NCBI GenBank assembly: GCA_019637685.1
Contig: JAHBVF010000014.1
Coordinates: 62,001-126,000 of the forward strand
Direction: 5' to 3'
DNA length: 64,000 bases
Source of the DNA: Caldilineaceae bacterium
GTDB taxonomy: Bacteria; Chloroflexota; Anaerolineae; Caldilineales; Caldilineaceae
Part shown: positions 34,726 to 42,617 of the stretch, one piece after another
How the letters are laid out: every line of letters starts with the position of its first letter
Position numbering within the stretch: position 1 is the stretch's first letter
Notes under the pieces: model-generated
Told to the model about the DNA's origin: nothing
What the model saw: the letters and a program-made list of their open reading frames with translations, nothing else
The model's database searches: none
Program-made: the position numbers and the translations under genes

Positions 34726-36107
34726 TAGGCACTCGCGTCGAACACCCAACCTACGGCCCCGGCCAGATCGTCGCCCTTTTTCGCAACGGTGAGGAGTGGA
34801 TGGTGCGCTTCGACAGCGGTCTGCGTTTTCGCCGTCCCCGCCAGGAATTTAACGGACAGATGCCCAACACCCCTGCACCCACACCGACATCCGCCTTTGT
34901 CCCCGCGCCGATGACGCCCAGCCAGTTGGACGCGCGCAACCTCATCGAAGCCCTGCGTGTGGGCGTGGCCCCGACCCAGCACGCCCAGGAATTGACTATC
35001 GGCCTGGAAAGCGAGCGGGCCAGCCTGGGCAGCGCGCTGGTGCAGGCCCACCAGCGCGGCGGGGATGTACGCGCCGTCATCGGCGAGTATGGCTATGGCA
35101 AGAGCCACATTGTGGAATTGACCAGCCAGGAAGCCCTGCAGCGCAAATTTCTTGTGGCCAGCGCCAGCCTGGACCTGCAAGAGTTGCCACCCCATCGAGG
35201 GTTCAATATCTACGGTGCGCTCATGCGCAGCCTGCGCTACCCGGAGAGCGACGAGCGGGGGATGGGTCCCCTGCTGGATGCGGTGGCGAGCGTGCCCCGG
35301 CTGCGGGACGAACTGCGGGAGCTGGCCCCCGCCGAGAACGATCCGCTAACCTTCGCCCTGGATGCCCTGAGCAGCATCACCAGCACCCGCCAACAGATGG
35401 CCTGGAAGAATTGGCTGATGGGCGGGCGGCGGGTCAAGTCCATGAACCGGGCTATGCCCAGGGGGGTGAAGTTCCCGTCCATCTACCGGGTGGGCCACAA
35501 CGCCCGGCAAATGGCCTATCTGCTCAGCGGCGTCAGCGTGCTGGCCCGGCTGGCCGGTTTTAGCGGACTCTGCGTGCTCATCGACGAGGCCGAGAGCTAT
35601 TCTCTGCTCAAATCCTACCAGCAGCCCAAAGCCAGCCTCTTTTTCAGCGCAGTCATCCACGCCGCGCTGGGCGACGAACGCTCCCCCCTCTCCGCGGCTG
35701 ATCTGCCCCAGCATCGCTTTCGGGACTATCCCCCCGCCTACGGCGAGCGCCAGTCCCTCTTTTTCCTTTTCACCATCACCCGCAGCGACAACCGGCTGCC
35801 CTTGGAAGCCTGGCTGGCAGACGACAAAGTGCTGGCTTTGGAGCCACACTATACGCCCCAGGAGATCGGCCATTTTCTGGAGCAGGTGATGGACTATCAC
35901 GCCCTGGCCTATGGCTATGCCGTGGGGGAGCGCCAGCGTCAGGTGCGCCGGGGCGCGGCCGAACATCTGGCCCAGGGCATGCGCAACGACCGGCTCAACA
36001 TCCGCGCGGTCGTGCGTCTGGCCGTGGAGTTGTACGATCTGCTCTACCTGCACCCGGAATACGAAGTGGCCAGCCTGCTGGACGAGTTGCGCGGGCAGAT
36101 GCGCTAA
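34722..36107 (+). CDS. BrxD-like P-loop ATPase B with N-terminal SH3-like domain
   Basis: 461 aa. Residues 1-43 (GTRVEHPTYGPGQIVAL, WMVRFDSGLRF) form a small beta-barrel like the tail domain of UvrD/PcrA helicases, followed by a Pro-rich linker. The DUF2791-type ATPase has Walker A GEYGYGKSH (121-129), Walker B LCVLIDEAES (about 284-293) and a later FLFTITRSDN sensor strand. BrxD-type ATPases are often paired with a helicase, as here. The ATG overlaps the TumE-like stop. Confidence 0.87.
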   Translation: MIGTRVEHPTYGPGQIVALFRNGEEWMVRFDSGLRFRRPRQEFNGQMPNTPAPTPTSAFVPAPMTPSQLDARNLIEALRVGVAPTQHAQELTIGLESERASLGSALVQAHQRGGDVRAVIGEYGYGKSHIVELTSQEALQRKFLVASASLDLQELPPHRGFNIYGALMRSLRYPESDERGMGPLLDAVASVPRLRDELRELAPAENDPLTFALDALSSITSTRQQMAWKNWLMGGRRVKSMNRAMPRGVKFPSIYRVGHNARQMAYLLSGVSVLARLAGFSGLCVLIDEAESYSLLKSYQQPKASLFFSAVIHAALGDERSPLSAADLPQHRFRDYPPAYGERQSLFFLFTITRSDNRLPLEAWLADDKVLALEPHYTPQEIGHFLEQVMDYHALAYGYAVGERQRQVRRGAAEHLAQGMRNDRLNIRAVVRLAVELYDLLYLHPEYEVASLLDELRGQMR

Positions 36108-36165
36108 AGTAGAATAGTTTGGATGTATAGCCGTTCTTGTGCAGCTTTTCTAATGGGAGTACACA

Positions 36166-36579
36166 ATGTCAGCGATTGAGGTGGTTTTACCTGTACCCGA
36201 AGACCTGTATATGCGCCTGGAGCAGACCGCCCAGGCAACCCAGCAATCGCTGACCGAAATGCTGCTGCGCGCTGTGCGTGCGGGCAGCCCTCCAGAGTGG
36301 TCACAGACGCCCGCCCCATTCCAGGCTGATATCGCTGCGCTTGATCGGCTTGACGACGATTCGCTTTGGAAGATTGCCCGCGGCCAGCGTAATGCAGCCG
36401 ATGCGGCTCTGCTAGCAGATTTGCTGGAAAGGAATGCCGACGATCTTTTGAGTGCTGAGGAGCGGCTGAAACTGGACGCACAGGTTTTGGAGGCAGATCG
36501 TTTTATGCTCCGCAAGGCCCACGCCGCCGCACTGCTCCAATGGCGCGGTCACGCTGTTCCTCCGTTTGAGAGGCTTTGA
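36166..36579 (+). CDS. RHH-like small protein preceding an HNH gene
   Basis: 137 aa. The N-terminal IEVVLPVPEDLYMRLEQTA and TQQSLTEMLLRAV look like a ribbon-helix-helix start; the rest is helical (ALLADLLERNADDLLSAEERLKLD). Comparable two-gene units, a helical protein plus an HNH nuclease, occur widely in Cyanobacteria and Chloroflexota. It may be the controlling partner of the nuclease that begins five bases after its end. Confidence 0.65.
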   Translation: MSAIEVVLPVPEDLYMRLEQTAQATQQSLTEMLLRAVRAGSPPEWSQTPAPFQADIAALDRLDDDSLWKIARGQRNAADAALLADLLERNADDLLSAEERLKLDAQVLEADRFMLRKAHAAALLQWRGHAVPPFERL

Positions 36580-36583
36580 CCGT

Positions 36584-37012
36584 ATGGCGGTCTATCTGTC
36601 GAAGGCGTTGCGCCAGCGTCTGGAAAATGTAGACGACCACCGCTGCGCCTATTGTCGAACTCCGCAGGCTAACAGCGGCAATCCGATGGTAGTCGATCAT
36701 CTGCGCCCCCGCAGCAAAAGTGGCGCAACGATTTTCGAGAATCTTTGCTTTGCCTGCTACCGCTGTAACCTTTTCAAAGGTTCGCAAACGCACGCCATCG
36801 ATCCCCTGAGCGGTGAGACGTGCCCCCTCTTTTCTCCGCGGCGGGATATCTGGAACGAACATTTTATCTGGGACGAGGCCCATCTACGAATCCGGGGGCT
36901 GACGGCAGTGGGTCGTGCAACAACGAATGCCCTGCGTATGAACAATGCCGTCATTGTAGATGCCCGACGCAATTGGGTTCGGCTCGGCTGGCAGCCTGAC
37001 GCTAACACTTAA
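36584..37012 (+). CDS. HNH endonuclease
   Basis: 142 aa. Zinc-finger HNH nuclease: CAYCRTPQ (Cys pair), VVDHLRPRSKSG (the catalytic His), ENLCFACYRCNLFKG (second Cys pair and the Asn). The C-terminal part (LFSPRRDIWNEHFIWDE, GRATTNALRMN) is as in the prokaryotic family found with small RHH-like partners. Start at the ATG 36584; a TTG 18 bases upstream is possible. The helicase gene starts one base after its stop. Confidence 0.88.
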   Translation: MAVYLSKALRQRLENVDDHRCAYCRTPQANSGNPMVVDHLRPRSKSGATIFENLCFACYRCNLFKGSQTHAIDPLSGETCPLFSPRRDIWNEHFIWDEAHLRIRGLTAVGRATTNALRMNNAVIVDARRNWVRLGWQPDANT

Positions 37013-37013
37013 A

Positions 37014-39137
37014 ATGCCCATCCCCCGCAGCCTCAAATCCCGGCTGGCCCACACGTGGACGCCCTTCTTCGCCCGTCACGGCAGCTTTACCCCTGTGCAG
37101 GAAGCCGCCATTCCGCCTATTCTGGACGGGCACAATACCCTCGTCATCGCGGCCACCGCGGGCGGCAAGACCGAAGCCGCGCTTGTCCCCCTGCTCGAAC
37201 GCTACTGCTTCCGGGACAATAGAAGTCCGACTTTTGTCAAAAGCCGGACTTCTGAAAGTCAAACTTCTATTGCCATCCTCTACCTCTGCCCCACCCGCGC
37301 TCTGGTGCGTGATCTCTACGAGCGGTTGCGTCTGCCTCTGGAACAGTTGGAAATTCCCTTTGCCATGAAAAGTGGCGATACTGGCCCGGTCTCCACTACC
37401 AATCCGCCAACGGTTCTGATTACGACACCCGAATCTACCGATTCTCTGCTCACCCGCGCGCCGAGGCTGCTGGCTGAGTTGCAGGCGATTGTCCTGGACG
37501 AGATTCATCTGCTGGACGGCGGTCCGCGCGGGGATCAGTTGCGCTGTCTGCTCCGTCGCATCGAGAACATCCGCAACTATCACCAGCAGCAGAGCGGCCA
37601 GCCAGCCACGTCCCTGCAACGGGTCGCTCTATCGGCCACTGTGCCCGACCCGGAAGGTATTACAAACCGCTATCTCCTTTCGTCTGGGGAGGGGGCGCCG
37701 GGTGAAAATAGCGCGCGGATTATTTCCGTCCCTGGCCGCCGGGAACTGGACGCGGCGATATGGCCCCTGCACGGGCTGGAAAGTCTGACGGCCGCGCTGG
37801 CCCTGGCCGCGACCGGAGAGTCAGACGCACACAAGTTCCTGGTTTTTTGCAACAGCCGCAGCGAAGTCGAACAGACCGCGGCCTTTTTGCGCGCCAATCT
37901 GCCCTTCGAGACGGCTATCTTCACCCACTACTCGAATCTGGACACGGCCCTGCGCCAGGAGGTGGAGGAGGGCTTTGCCCAGGCCAGCGTTGCCATCTGC
38001 GTCAGCACATCCACCCTGGAGCTGGGCATCGACATCGGCAGCATCGACGAAGTGGTGCTGATCGGTCCGCCGCCCTCTCTCTCCTCGTTTCAGCAGCGCA
38101 TTGGCCGGGGTGGGCGGCGCACCGGTGTGACGCGGGTGCTGTGTATGGCCCGTTCGGCGCTGGAGGAAGTGCGTTTTCAGTCGCTGATCGCGGAGACTGA
38201 AGAATCTCTGGCCCGCCCTAGCGGAGCGAATTACAGTTTCTTGCCTTCGGTGCTGGTGCAGCAGAGCTTTAGTATTCTGGCCCAAAGCCCCACTGGGGGG
38301 ATTCGTCTGGCCGACCTGCGCCGGGCCGCGCCGGGCGCGGTGGAAGACGAGACACTGGCCGCTATCCTCTCCCATTTGACCCGGCAGGGCTATCTGCGCC
38401 AGGCACGACTGGGGGAGTGGCGGGCCGCGGATAAGTTGGATGAACTGGTGGACAAGTACGAGATTTACGCCAACATCGGCGGTGATCCCCTGCCTCTGCT
38501 GCTGGTGGATGCCTTTTCCGGGCGCACACTGGCAACGGTGGCCCGCTCGAAAGTGGAGGGGGAAACCCTGCGTCTGGGCGGCCACGTGCTGGAGGTGGTC
38601 TGGCGGGATCGCTATCGGGTGGGGGTGCGGCGCAGGGACGGCAAGCCAGTGGATGAGCAGTTGCACTTTGCCACGACACCCTTTGCCGTGCCCTTGGAAA
38701 GCGGTCAGGCTGTGGCTCGTCTGCTGGGGCTGGCCGCGGATGTGATTCTTTCCGTGCCTGTGGCCGAGGGGACGTGGCTCTTTCACTTTTGGGGCGATGT
38801 CTATGGCAGTCTACTGGCTGAAATGCTGGACAATCACTTTGGCGGCGAGGGTGCATTGGTGATGACAGTCAACGAATTTTGTCTTTACCTGCCCGGCCCG
38901 TTGTCCGTTTTGCCCGGCTGGGATTCAGGGCTGGCCCAGCGCGCGCTCTACCGTCTGTTGCCCCGTGTGGAACCGCTGCTGGAATTGGGTCGCTTCCACA
39001 GCCTGCTGCCCGAATCCATCGCCCGACAGGCGGTGCTGGATCGGATAGACTTGCCTGACTTCGAGCGACTCTATCGGGCGGCGCGGGTGGTGATTCCGTC
39101 CTCCGGGCTGCGGGCGCGGCTGGAAGAGTTGTTGTAA
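37014..39137 (+). CDS. Lhr-like superfamily II helicase
   Basis: 707 aa. Q-motif region FTPVQEAAI, Walker A TAGGKT (48-53), LCPTRALVRDL, TTPESTDSLL, DEIH (about 162-165), LSATVP, FLVFCNSRSEVE, the GIDIGS motif V and QQRIGRGGRR motif VI. The C-terminal 300 residues contain a winged-helix-like segment (LAAILSHLTRQGYLRQ) and a beta-rich domain. It is of the DEAD/Lhr kind that goes with BrxD-type ATPases. Residues about 68-87 derive from an in-frame hairpin repeat between motifs I and Ia. Likely a 3'-5' DNA or RNA remodeller working with the two ATPases. Confidence 0.9.
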   Translation: MPIPRSLKSRLAHTWTPFFARHGSFTPVQEAAIPPILDGHNTLVIAATAGGKTEAALVPLLERYCFRDNRSPTFVKSRTSESQTSIAILYLCPTRALVRDLYERLRLPLEQLEIPFAMKSGDTGPVSTTNPPTVLITTPESTDSLLTRAPRLLAELQAIVLDEIHLLDGGPRGDQLRCLLRRIENIRNYHQQQSGQPATSLQRVALSATVPDPEGITNRYLLSSGEGAPGENSARIISVPGRRELDAAIWPLHGLESLTAALALAATGESDAHKFLVFCNSRSEVEQTAAFLRANLPFETAIFTHYSNLDTALRQEVEEGFAQASVAICVSTSTLELGIDIGSIDEVVLIGPPPSLSSFQQRIGRGGRRTGVTRVLCMARSALEEVRFQSLIAETEESLARPSGANYSFLPSVLVQQSFSILAQSPTGGIRLADLRRAAPGAVEDETLAAILSHLTRQGYLRQARLGEWRAADKLDELVDKYEIYANIGGDPLPLLLVDAFSGRTLATVARSKVEGETLRLGGHVLEVVWRDRYRVGVRRRDGKPVDEQLHFATTPFAVPLESGQAVARLLGLAADVILSVPVAEGTWLFHFWGDVYGSLLAEMLDNHFGGEGALVMTVNEFCLYLPGPLSVLPGWDSGLAQRALYRLLPRVEPLLELGRFHSLLPESIARQAVLDRIDLPDFERLYRAARVVIPSSGLRARLEELL
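37218..37271. repeat. Hairpin repeat inside the helicase gene
   Basis: AATAGAAGTCCGACTTTTG and CAAAAGCCGGACTTCT plus ACTTCTATT form an imperfect inverted repeat read in frame as about 18 residues between motif I and Ia. Confidence 0.75.
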
Positions 39138-39240
39138 TTGGTTGATTGGTTGACTTGTTGATTGGTTGGAGAGACTATCGCCGATGCTGACCCAATCACC
39201 TAATCAACTAATGAACCAATGAACCAATCACCCAATCACC
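39137..39240. repeat. Hairpin block of ATTGGTTG/CAACCAAT-like units
   Basis: Units ATTGGTTGATTGGTTGA are followed, 20 bases later, by AATCACCTAATCAACTAATG and CCAATCACCCAATCACC. Imperfect large inverted repeat between the convergent helicase and cdf genes; could serve both as transcription end. Confidence 0.8.
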
Positions 39241-40615
39241 CCTCCTTCGGCTCCAAATGGACCAGTACTTCCCCCACATTGGGCAAAGCAGCCTGCACGG
39301 CCCGTTGCAGTTCGGTGCTGAGGGCGTGGGCCGCGCTGACAGAAAGCGCACCGTCCACCAGTGCCTCCACAGTGATGAAAAGCTGGCCCTCTACCTGGCG
39401 CACGTGAATGTCGTGGGGATCGGTCAGGCCGGGGATGGCGTCGGCGGCAGCCAGAATGACTGACTCAATTCGTTCGTGCAGGCCGCGACTGACTCTGGCT
39501 GTGGGCAGCAGATCGGGGTTGGCGGTCTCAATGTGGCTATGCACCGCGGCCACTTGGGGAAGACGGCTGCGAATGGTCTGTTCCAGCCGGTCTACCTGAC
39601 CGTGGGCTTCGGCCAGGGAAAGGTTGGGGTCTACCCCCACGTGAAGATGCAGCGCGATGCGGCCATCGGTCTGTTGCGCCCAGAGTTCGTGGAGCGACAG
39701 TCCTTCCTCGCCCACCGCCAAGGCCACGGCCTGCTGAATTTCCAGCGCGCTTTCCGGGCCGCTCTGGGCTTCGGCGTGGACGGTCACGTCGTTCACGCCG
39801 GGCAGGTCGAGCAGGCGGCGGCGCACTTCGTCGGCGATGGCGTTGGCCGCCTGCATGGAAAGCCGGCGATCCACGCGCACGTGCAGGTCCACGGCCACAT
39901 CGTCGATCGCGCCCCGGCTGCGGATGCGGTGGAAGCTTTCCACACCCGTCACATTTCCCACAACGTCCGCAATGAGCGCCGGATCGAGGGTGGCCTGATC
40001 CACCAGCGCGGGGATATTTTCCAGCAAGATTTCCACGCCGATTTTGCCAATGACACCGGCCACCAGCAGGGCTACCAGCGGGTCAGCCCAGGCGTATCCC
40101 AGCCAGACCAGACCCAGGCCCAGCAAAACCGCGGCACTGACGTAGAGGCTGGCGATGGTGTGGCGGGCGTCAGCCACCAGCACTTCGCTGCCCAGTCTTC
40201 GCCCCTGGCGTATCTCCCAAACGCCCGTACAGCCCTGGATAATGCCCCCCACGACCAGAGAAAGAACACTCCACATATTTACCAGCGGCGGCTGGGGATC
40301 GCGCAGCCGCTCCACCGCGCCCCGGGCTACTTCCCAGGCGGTGATGAAGAGAAGGGTGGCGATGAGAAGCGCGGCCAACGTCTCGAATTTGCGATGGCCG
40401 TAGGGGTGATCCTCGTCTGGCGGCTGGCTGCCTTTGCGCACAGCCGCAATCCCCACCACATTTGACAACCCGTCAAAAAGAGTGTCCAGGCCATCCGCGA
40501 TGAGCGAGAGCGCGCCGGTCCAGATGCCGACGCCCAGCTTGGCGGCAGTGGCCAGGAGATTGAGGGCAAAAGTGATAAGAAGAACGCGCTCGATGGCGCG
40601 GTGATCGCGTCGCAT
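39236..40615 (-). CDS. Cation diffusion facilitator with three tandem C-terminal domains
   Basis: 459 aa metal/proton antiporter. Six-helix membrane part (residues about 12-200) with the site-A half motif DxxxD in LDTLFD and HPYGHRKFE after helix 2. The helix-5 motif, normally HxxxD, reads HTIAS, so one ligand is replaced by Ser. The cytoplasmic part is unusually long and holds three successive dimerisation-type modules (about 205-285, 290-370, 375-455), where one is the norm. The ATG lies six bases after a TATACT box, suggesting a leaderless mRNA. Confidence 0.92.
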   Translation of the reverse strand: MRRDHRAIERVLLITFALNLLATAAKLGVGIWTGALSLIADGLDTLFDGLSNVVGIAAVRKGSQPPDEDHPYGHRKFETLAALLIATLLFITAWEVARGAVERLRDPQPPLVNMWSVLSLVVGGIIQGCTGVWEIRQGRRLGSEVLVADARHTIASLYVSAAVLLGLGLVWLGYAWADPLVALLVAGVIGKIGVEILLENIPALVDQATLDPALIADVVGNVTGVESFHRIRSRGAIDDVAVDLHVRVDRRLSMQAANAIADEVRRRLLDLPGVNDVTVHAEAQSGPESALEIQQAVALAVGEEGLSLHELWAQQTDGRIALHLHVGVDPNLSLAEAHGQVDRLEQTIRSRLPQVAAVHSHIETANPDLLPTARVSRGLHERIESVILAAADAIPGLTDPHDIHVRQVEGQLFITVEALVDGALSVSAAHALSTELQRAVQAALPNVGEVLVHLEPKEG

Positions 40616-40621
40616 CTGTCC

Positions 40622-40650
40622 AGTATAGCACTTCGCCTTCTGTTTGACAC
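40622..40650 (-). promoter_or_regulatory. cdf promoter, leaderless
   Basis: On the minus strand GTGTCA (40650-40645), 17-base spacer, TATACT (40627-40622), then six bases to the ATG at 40615. Shares its -35 bases with the opposite promoter. Confidence 0.65.
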
Positions 40651-40671
40651 TCTCTACTGCTCCGCTATAAT
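40644..40671 (+). promoter_or_regulatory. Consensus sigma70 promoter of the ABC exporter operon
   Basis: Exact TTGACA (40644-40649), 16-base spacer, exact TATAAT (40666-40671). The ATG at 40670 falls inside the -10 box and cannot be the start. Confidence 0.85.
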
Positions 40672-40732
40672 GAAGCTGCTTTTCAACCTCACCTGTTCAC
40701 CTGTCTTTCTGTCTGGCCCGGAGCCGCTCCTT

Positions 40733-41671
40733 GTGATTCGCACCGAACAACTTTGCAAACGGTACGGCTCTTTTGTGGCGGTGGACGAGCTGAATCTCCA
40801 CATCCTGCCCGGCGAAATCTACGGCTTTCTTGGTCCAAACGGCGCGGGCAAAACCACCACACTGATGATGATTGTAGGCATCACCCGCCCTACCTCCGGG
40901 CGGGTAGAGGTGTTGGGCCAGCCTTTTGACGGCACTTCTTTTGCCCTGCGCCGACGGATGGGCGTTGTGGCCGAAGATGCCTGGCAATACGACGAAATGA
41001 CCGCCTACGAATATCTGGCTTTTTTCGCCCGACTCTATCGGGTGGCCCAGCCTGGCCCGGCCATTCAATCCCTGCTGGAGCGCGTGGATTTGTGGCCCCG
41101 GCGGCAGGTGCTGGTGGGCGGCTACAGCCAGGGGATGCGCCAGAAGCTCAATCTGTGCCGGGCGCTGCTCCACGACCCGGAATTGTTGATTCTGGATGAG
41201 CCGGTGAGTGGGCTGGACCCCAACGGCATCCGCCAGGTGCGGGAATTGCTGGTGGAGGAAAACCGCCGCGGGCGCACAATCCTCATTTCCAGCCACATTC
41301 TCAGCGAAATCGAACAGACCGCGCACCGGGTGGGGATTATCGCCGGGGGGCGGCTGTTGGCGGAGGATTCAGTGGCGGGTCTGGCTGCCCGGCTGGGCGA
41401 GGGGCAACGTATCGAAGTGGAGTTCCAGCAGCCGCCCGTGACGTTGCGCCCCCAGGTGGAAGGATTGCCTTTTGTGCTGAAAGTGGAGGAACGCTCGCCG
41501 AGCCATTGGCTGGTGACGACCGCGGGCGAGGAAGATCAGCGAACTGAACTGGCCCGCTTCCTGGCCGGACAGGGCGTGCTGGTGATTGGAATGCGCCCGT
41601 TGAAACGTTCGCTGGAAGAAACGTTTGTGACTCTTACTGATGCGGCCGTGCGTGCTTTGGTGGAAAAATGA
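40733..41671 (+). CDS. ABC transporter ATP-binding protein
   Basis: 312 aa. Walker A GPNGAGKT (34-41), signature YSQGMRQKL (about 129-137), Walker B LLILDEP, and the H-loop SSHILSEIE place it with DrrA/CcmA-type exporter ATPases. The C-terminal 90 residues are a regulatory extension. The GTG at 40733 is used because a consensus promoter overlaps the ATG further upstream. Works with the membrane protein at 41775. Confidence 0.93.
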   Translation: MIRTEQLCKRYGSFVAVDELNLHILPGEIYGFLGPNGAGKTTTLMMIVGITRPTSGRVEVLGQPFDGTSFALRRRMGVVAEDAWQYDEMTAYEYLAFFARLYRVAQPGPAIQSLLERVDLWPRRQVLVGGYSQGMRQKLNLCRALLHDPELLILDEPVSGLDPNGIRQVRELLVEENRRGRTILISSHILSEIEQTAHRVGIIAGGRLLAEDSVAGLAARLGEGQRIEVEFQQPPVTLRPQVEGLPFVLKVEERSPSHWLVTTAGEEDQRTELARFLAGQGVLVIGMRPLKRSLEETFVTLTDAAVRALVEK

Positions 41672-41774
41672 GAAGTGGAAAAATGGAAACAGGAGACGGA
41701 TTGCCACGGATCAAAAAGATTGCCACGGATTTTATCAGCGCAATTGGCGTCCTGATTTTTGCCGGTGGTCGCCT

Positions 41775-42617
41775 GTGAAGCCGGGTCTGCAATTGGCGGA
41801 TCGTATCTATGCCGCGGGGCAGATAGGGCGGCGCAGTACGGTCAGCAGCCTCTACAGTCCCGGCATTTATATGGTTACAACTCTGGCTGTGCTGGCCGCG
41901 TCCACGCTTGTGCTGAACAATCTGGCCTTTCTGGACGAAAACGGACTGCTGGTGTTGACCCGTCCGTTTTTTCTGCCCCTCTTTGTCTGCACAGTGCTGC
42001 TCTCCCTTTACCTCTCTCTGCACGCCACGCTTCATCTGGTGCGGGAGCGGGAGCAGGGCACGCTGCGGGTACTCTTTTTCGGCCCAGTGGACGGGGTGAG
42101 CTATCTGCTGGGCCGTCTGTGGAGCCAAAATCTTCTTTTTGTATTGGCTGGCGGAGTTGTACTTTTGTGGGCTGTGGGCCTGGGCTGGATGACGAATCTG
42201 CTGGTGCAGATGGATGTGCTGGCTGTGCTGGGGCTGGGGCTGCTGACGAACAGCGCAGTCGTCGCCTTTGGCCTGCTGGTGGGCGCGTGGGGACGAACCG
42301 CGCGCACGGCACTCGTCCTTTTTCTGCTGGTGCTGGTGCTGGTGCTGGTCGCGCAATTTGGCACACCGGTTGTGGCGCAACTGGCATCCCAGACCCCAGC
42401 CAACCGCCAAAATTCTTTGCTCTTTTTGCGCACTGTACTGGACGGAGCGAATGGCCTGCTGCTCTGGCTCTCGCCCTTTGCCCAGATGAGCCGGGGAATG
42501 GACGCGCTGCTGGTGGGGGACGGGAGCCGGCTGCTTCTCCACACAGGAGCGATTTTGGGTCAGGGCGCGCTCTATTTTGCCGGCGCGGTCAGGGCGCTAA
42601 AACGGGGTGGCCCGTGA
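41775..42617 (+). CDS. ABC-2-type permease
   Basis: 280 aa with six membrane helices and the cytoplasmic segment LVREREQGTLRVLFFGPV, a pattern shared by ABC-2 permeases. GTG start at 41775 with GGTGG upstream. The 100 bases between it and the ATPase gene hold a short direct repeat (ATTGCCACGGAT twice). Its stop overlaps the next start (GTGA). Exported substrate unknown. Confidence 0.82.
   Translation: MKPGLQLADRIYAAGQIGRRSTVSSLYSPGIYMVTTLAVLAASTLVLNNLAFLDENGLLVLTRPFFLPLFVCTVLLSLYLSLHATLHLVREREQGTLRVLFFGPVDGVSYLLGRLWSQNLLFVLAGGVVLLWAVGLGWMTNLLVQMDVLAVLGLGLLTNSAVVAFGLLVGAWGRTARTALVLFLLVLVLVLVAQFGTPVVAQLASQTPANRQNSLLFLRTVLDGANGLLLWLSPFAQMSRGMDALLVGDGSRLLLHTGAILGQGALYFAGAVRALKRGGP

Noticed and set aside
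31355..39137. Complete BREX locus
   Set aside because: No PglZ phosphatase, BrxL or methyltransferase gene; only BrxC/BrxD-like ATPases and a helicase are present.
40601..40732. Upstream starts for the ABC ATPase, including ATG 40670
   Set aside because: They lie upstream of or inside the consensus promoter; the GTG at 40733 is the first start on the predicted transcript.
41759..42613. Long frame joined to the secreted protein gene
   Set aside because: It is the shadow of the permease in another frame; the real gene begins at the GTG overlapping the permease stop.
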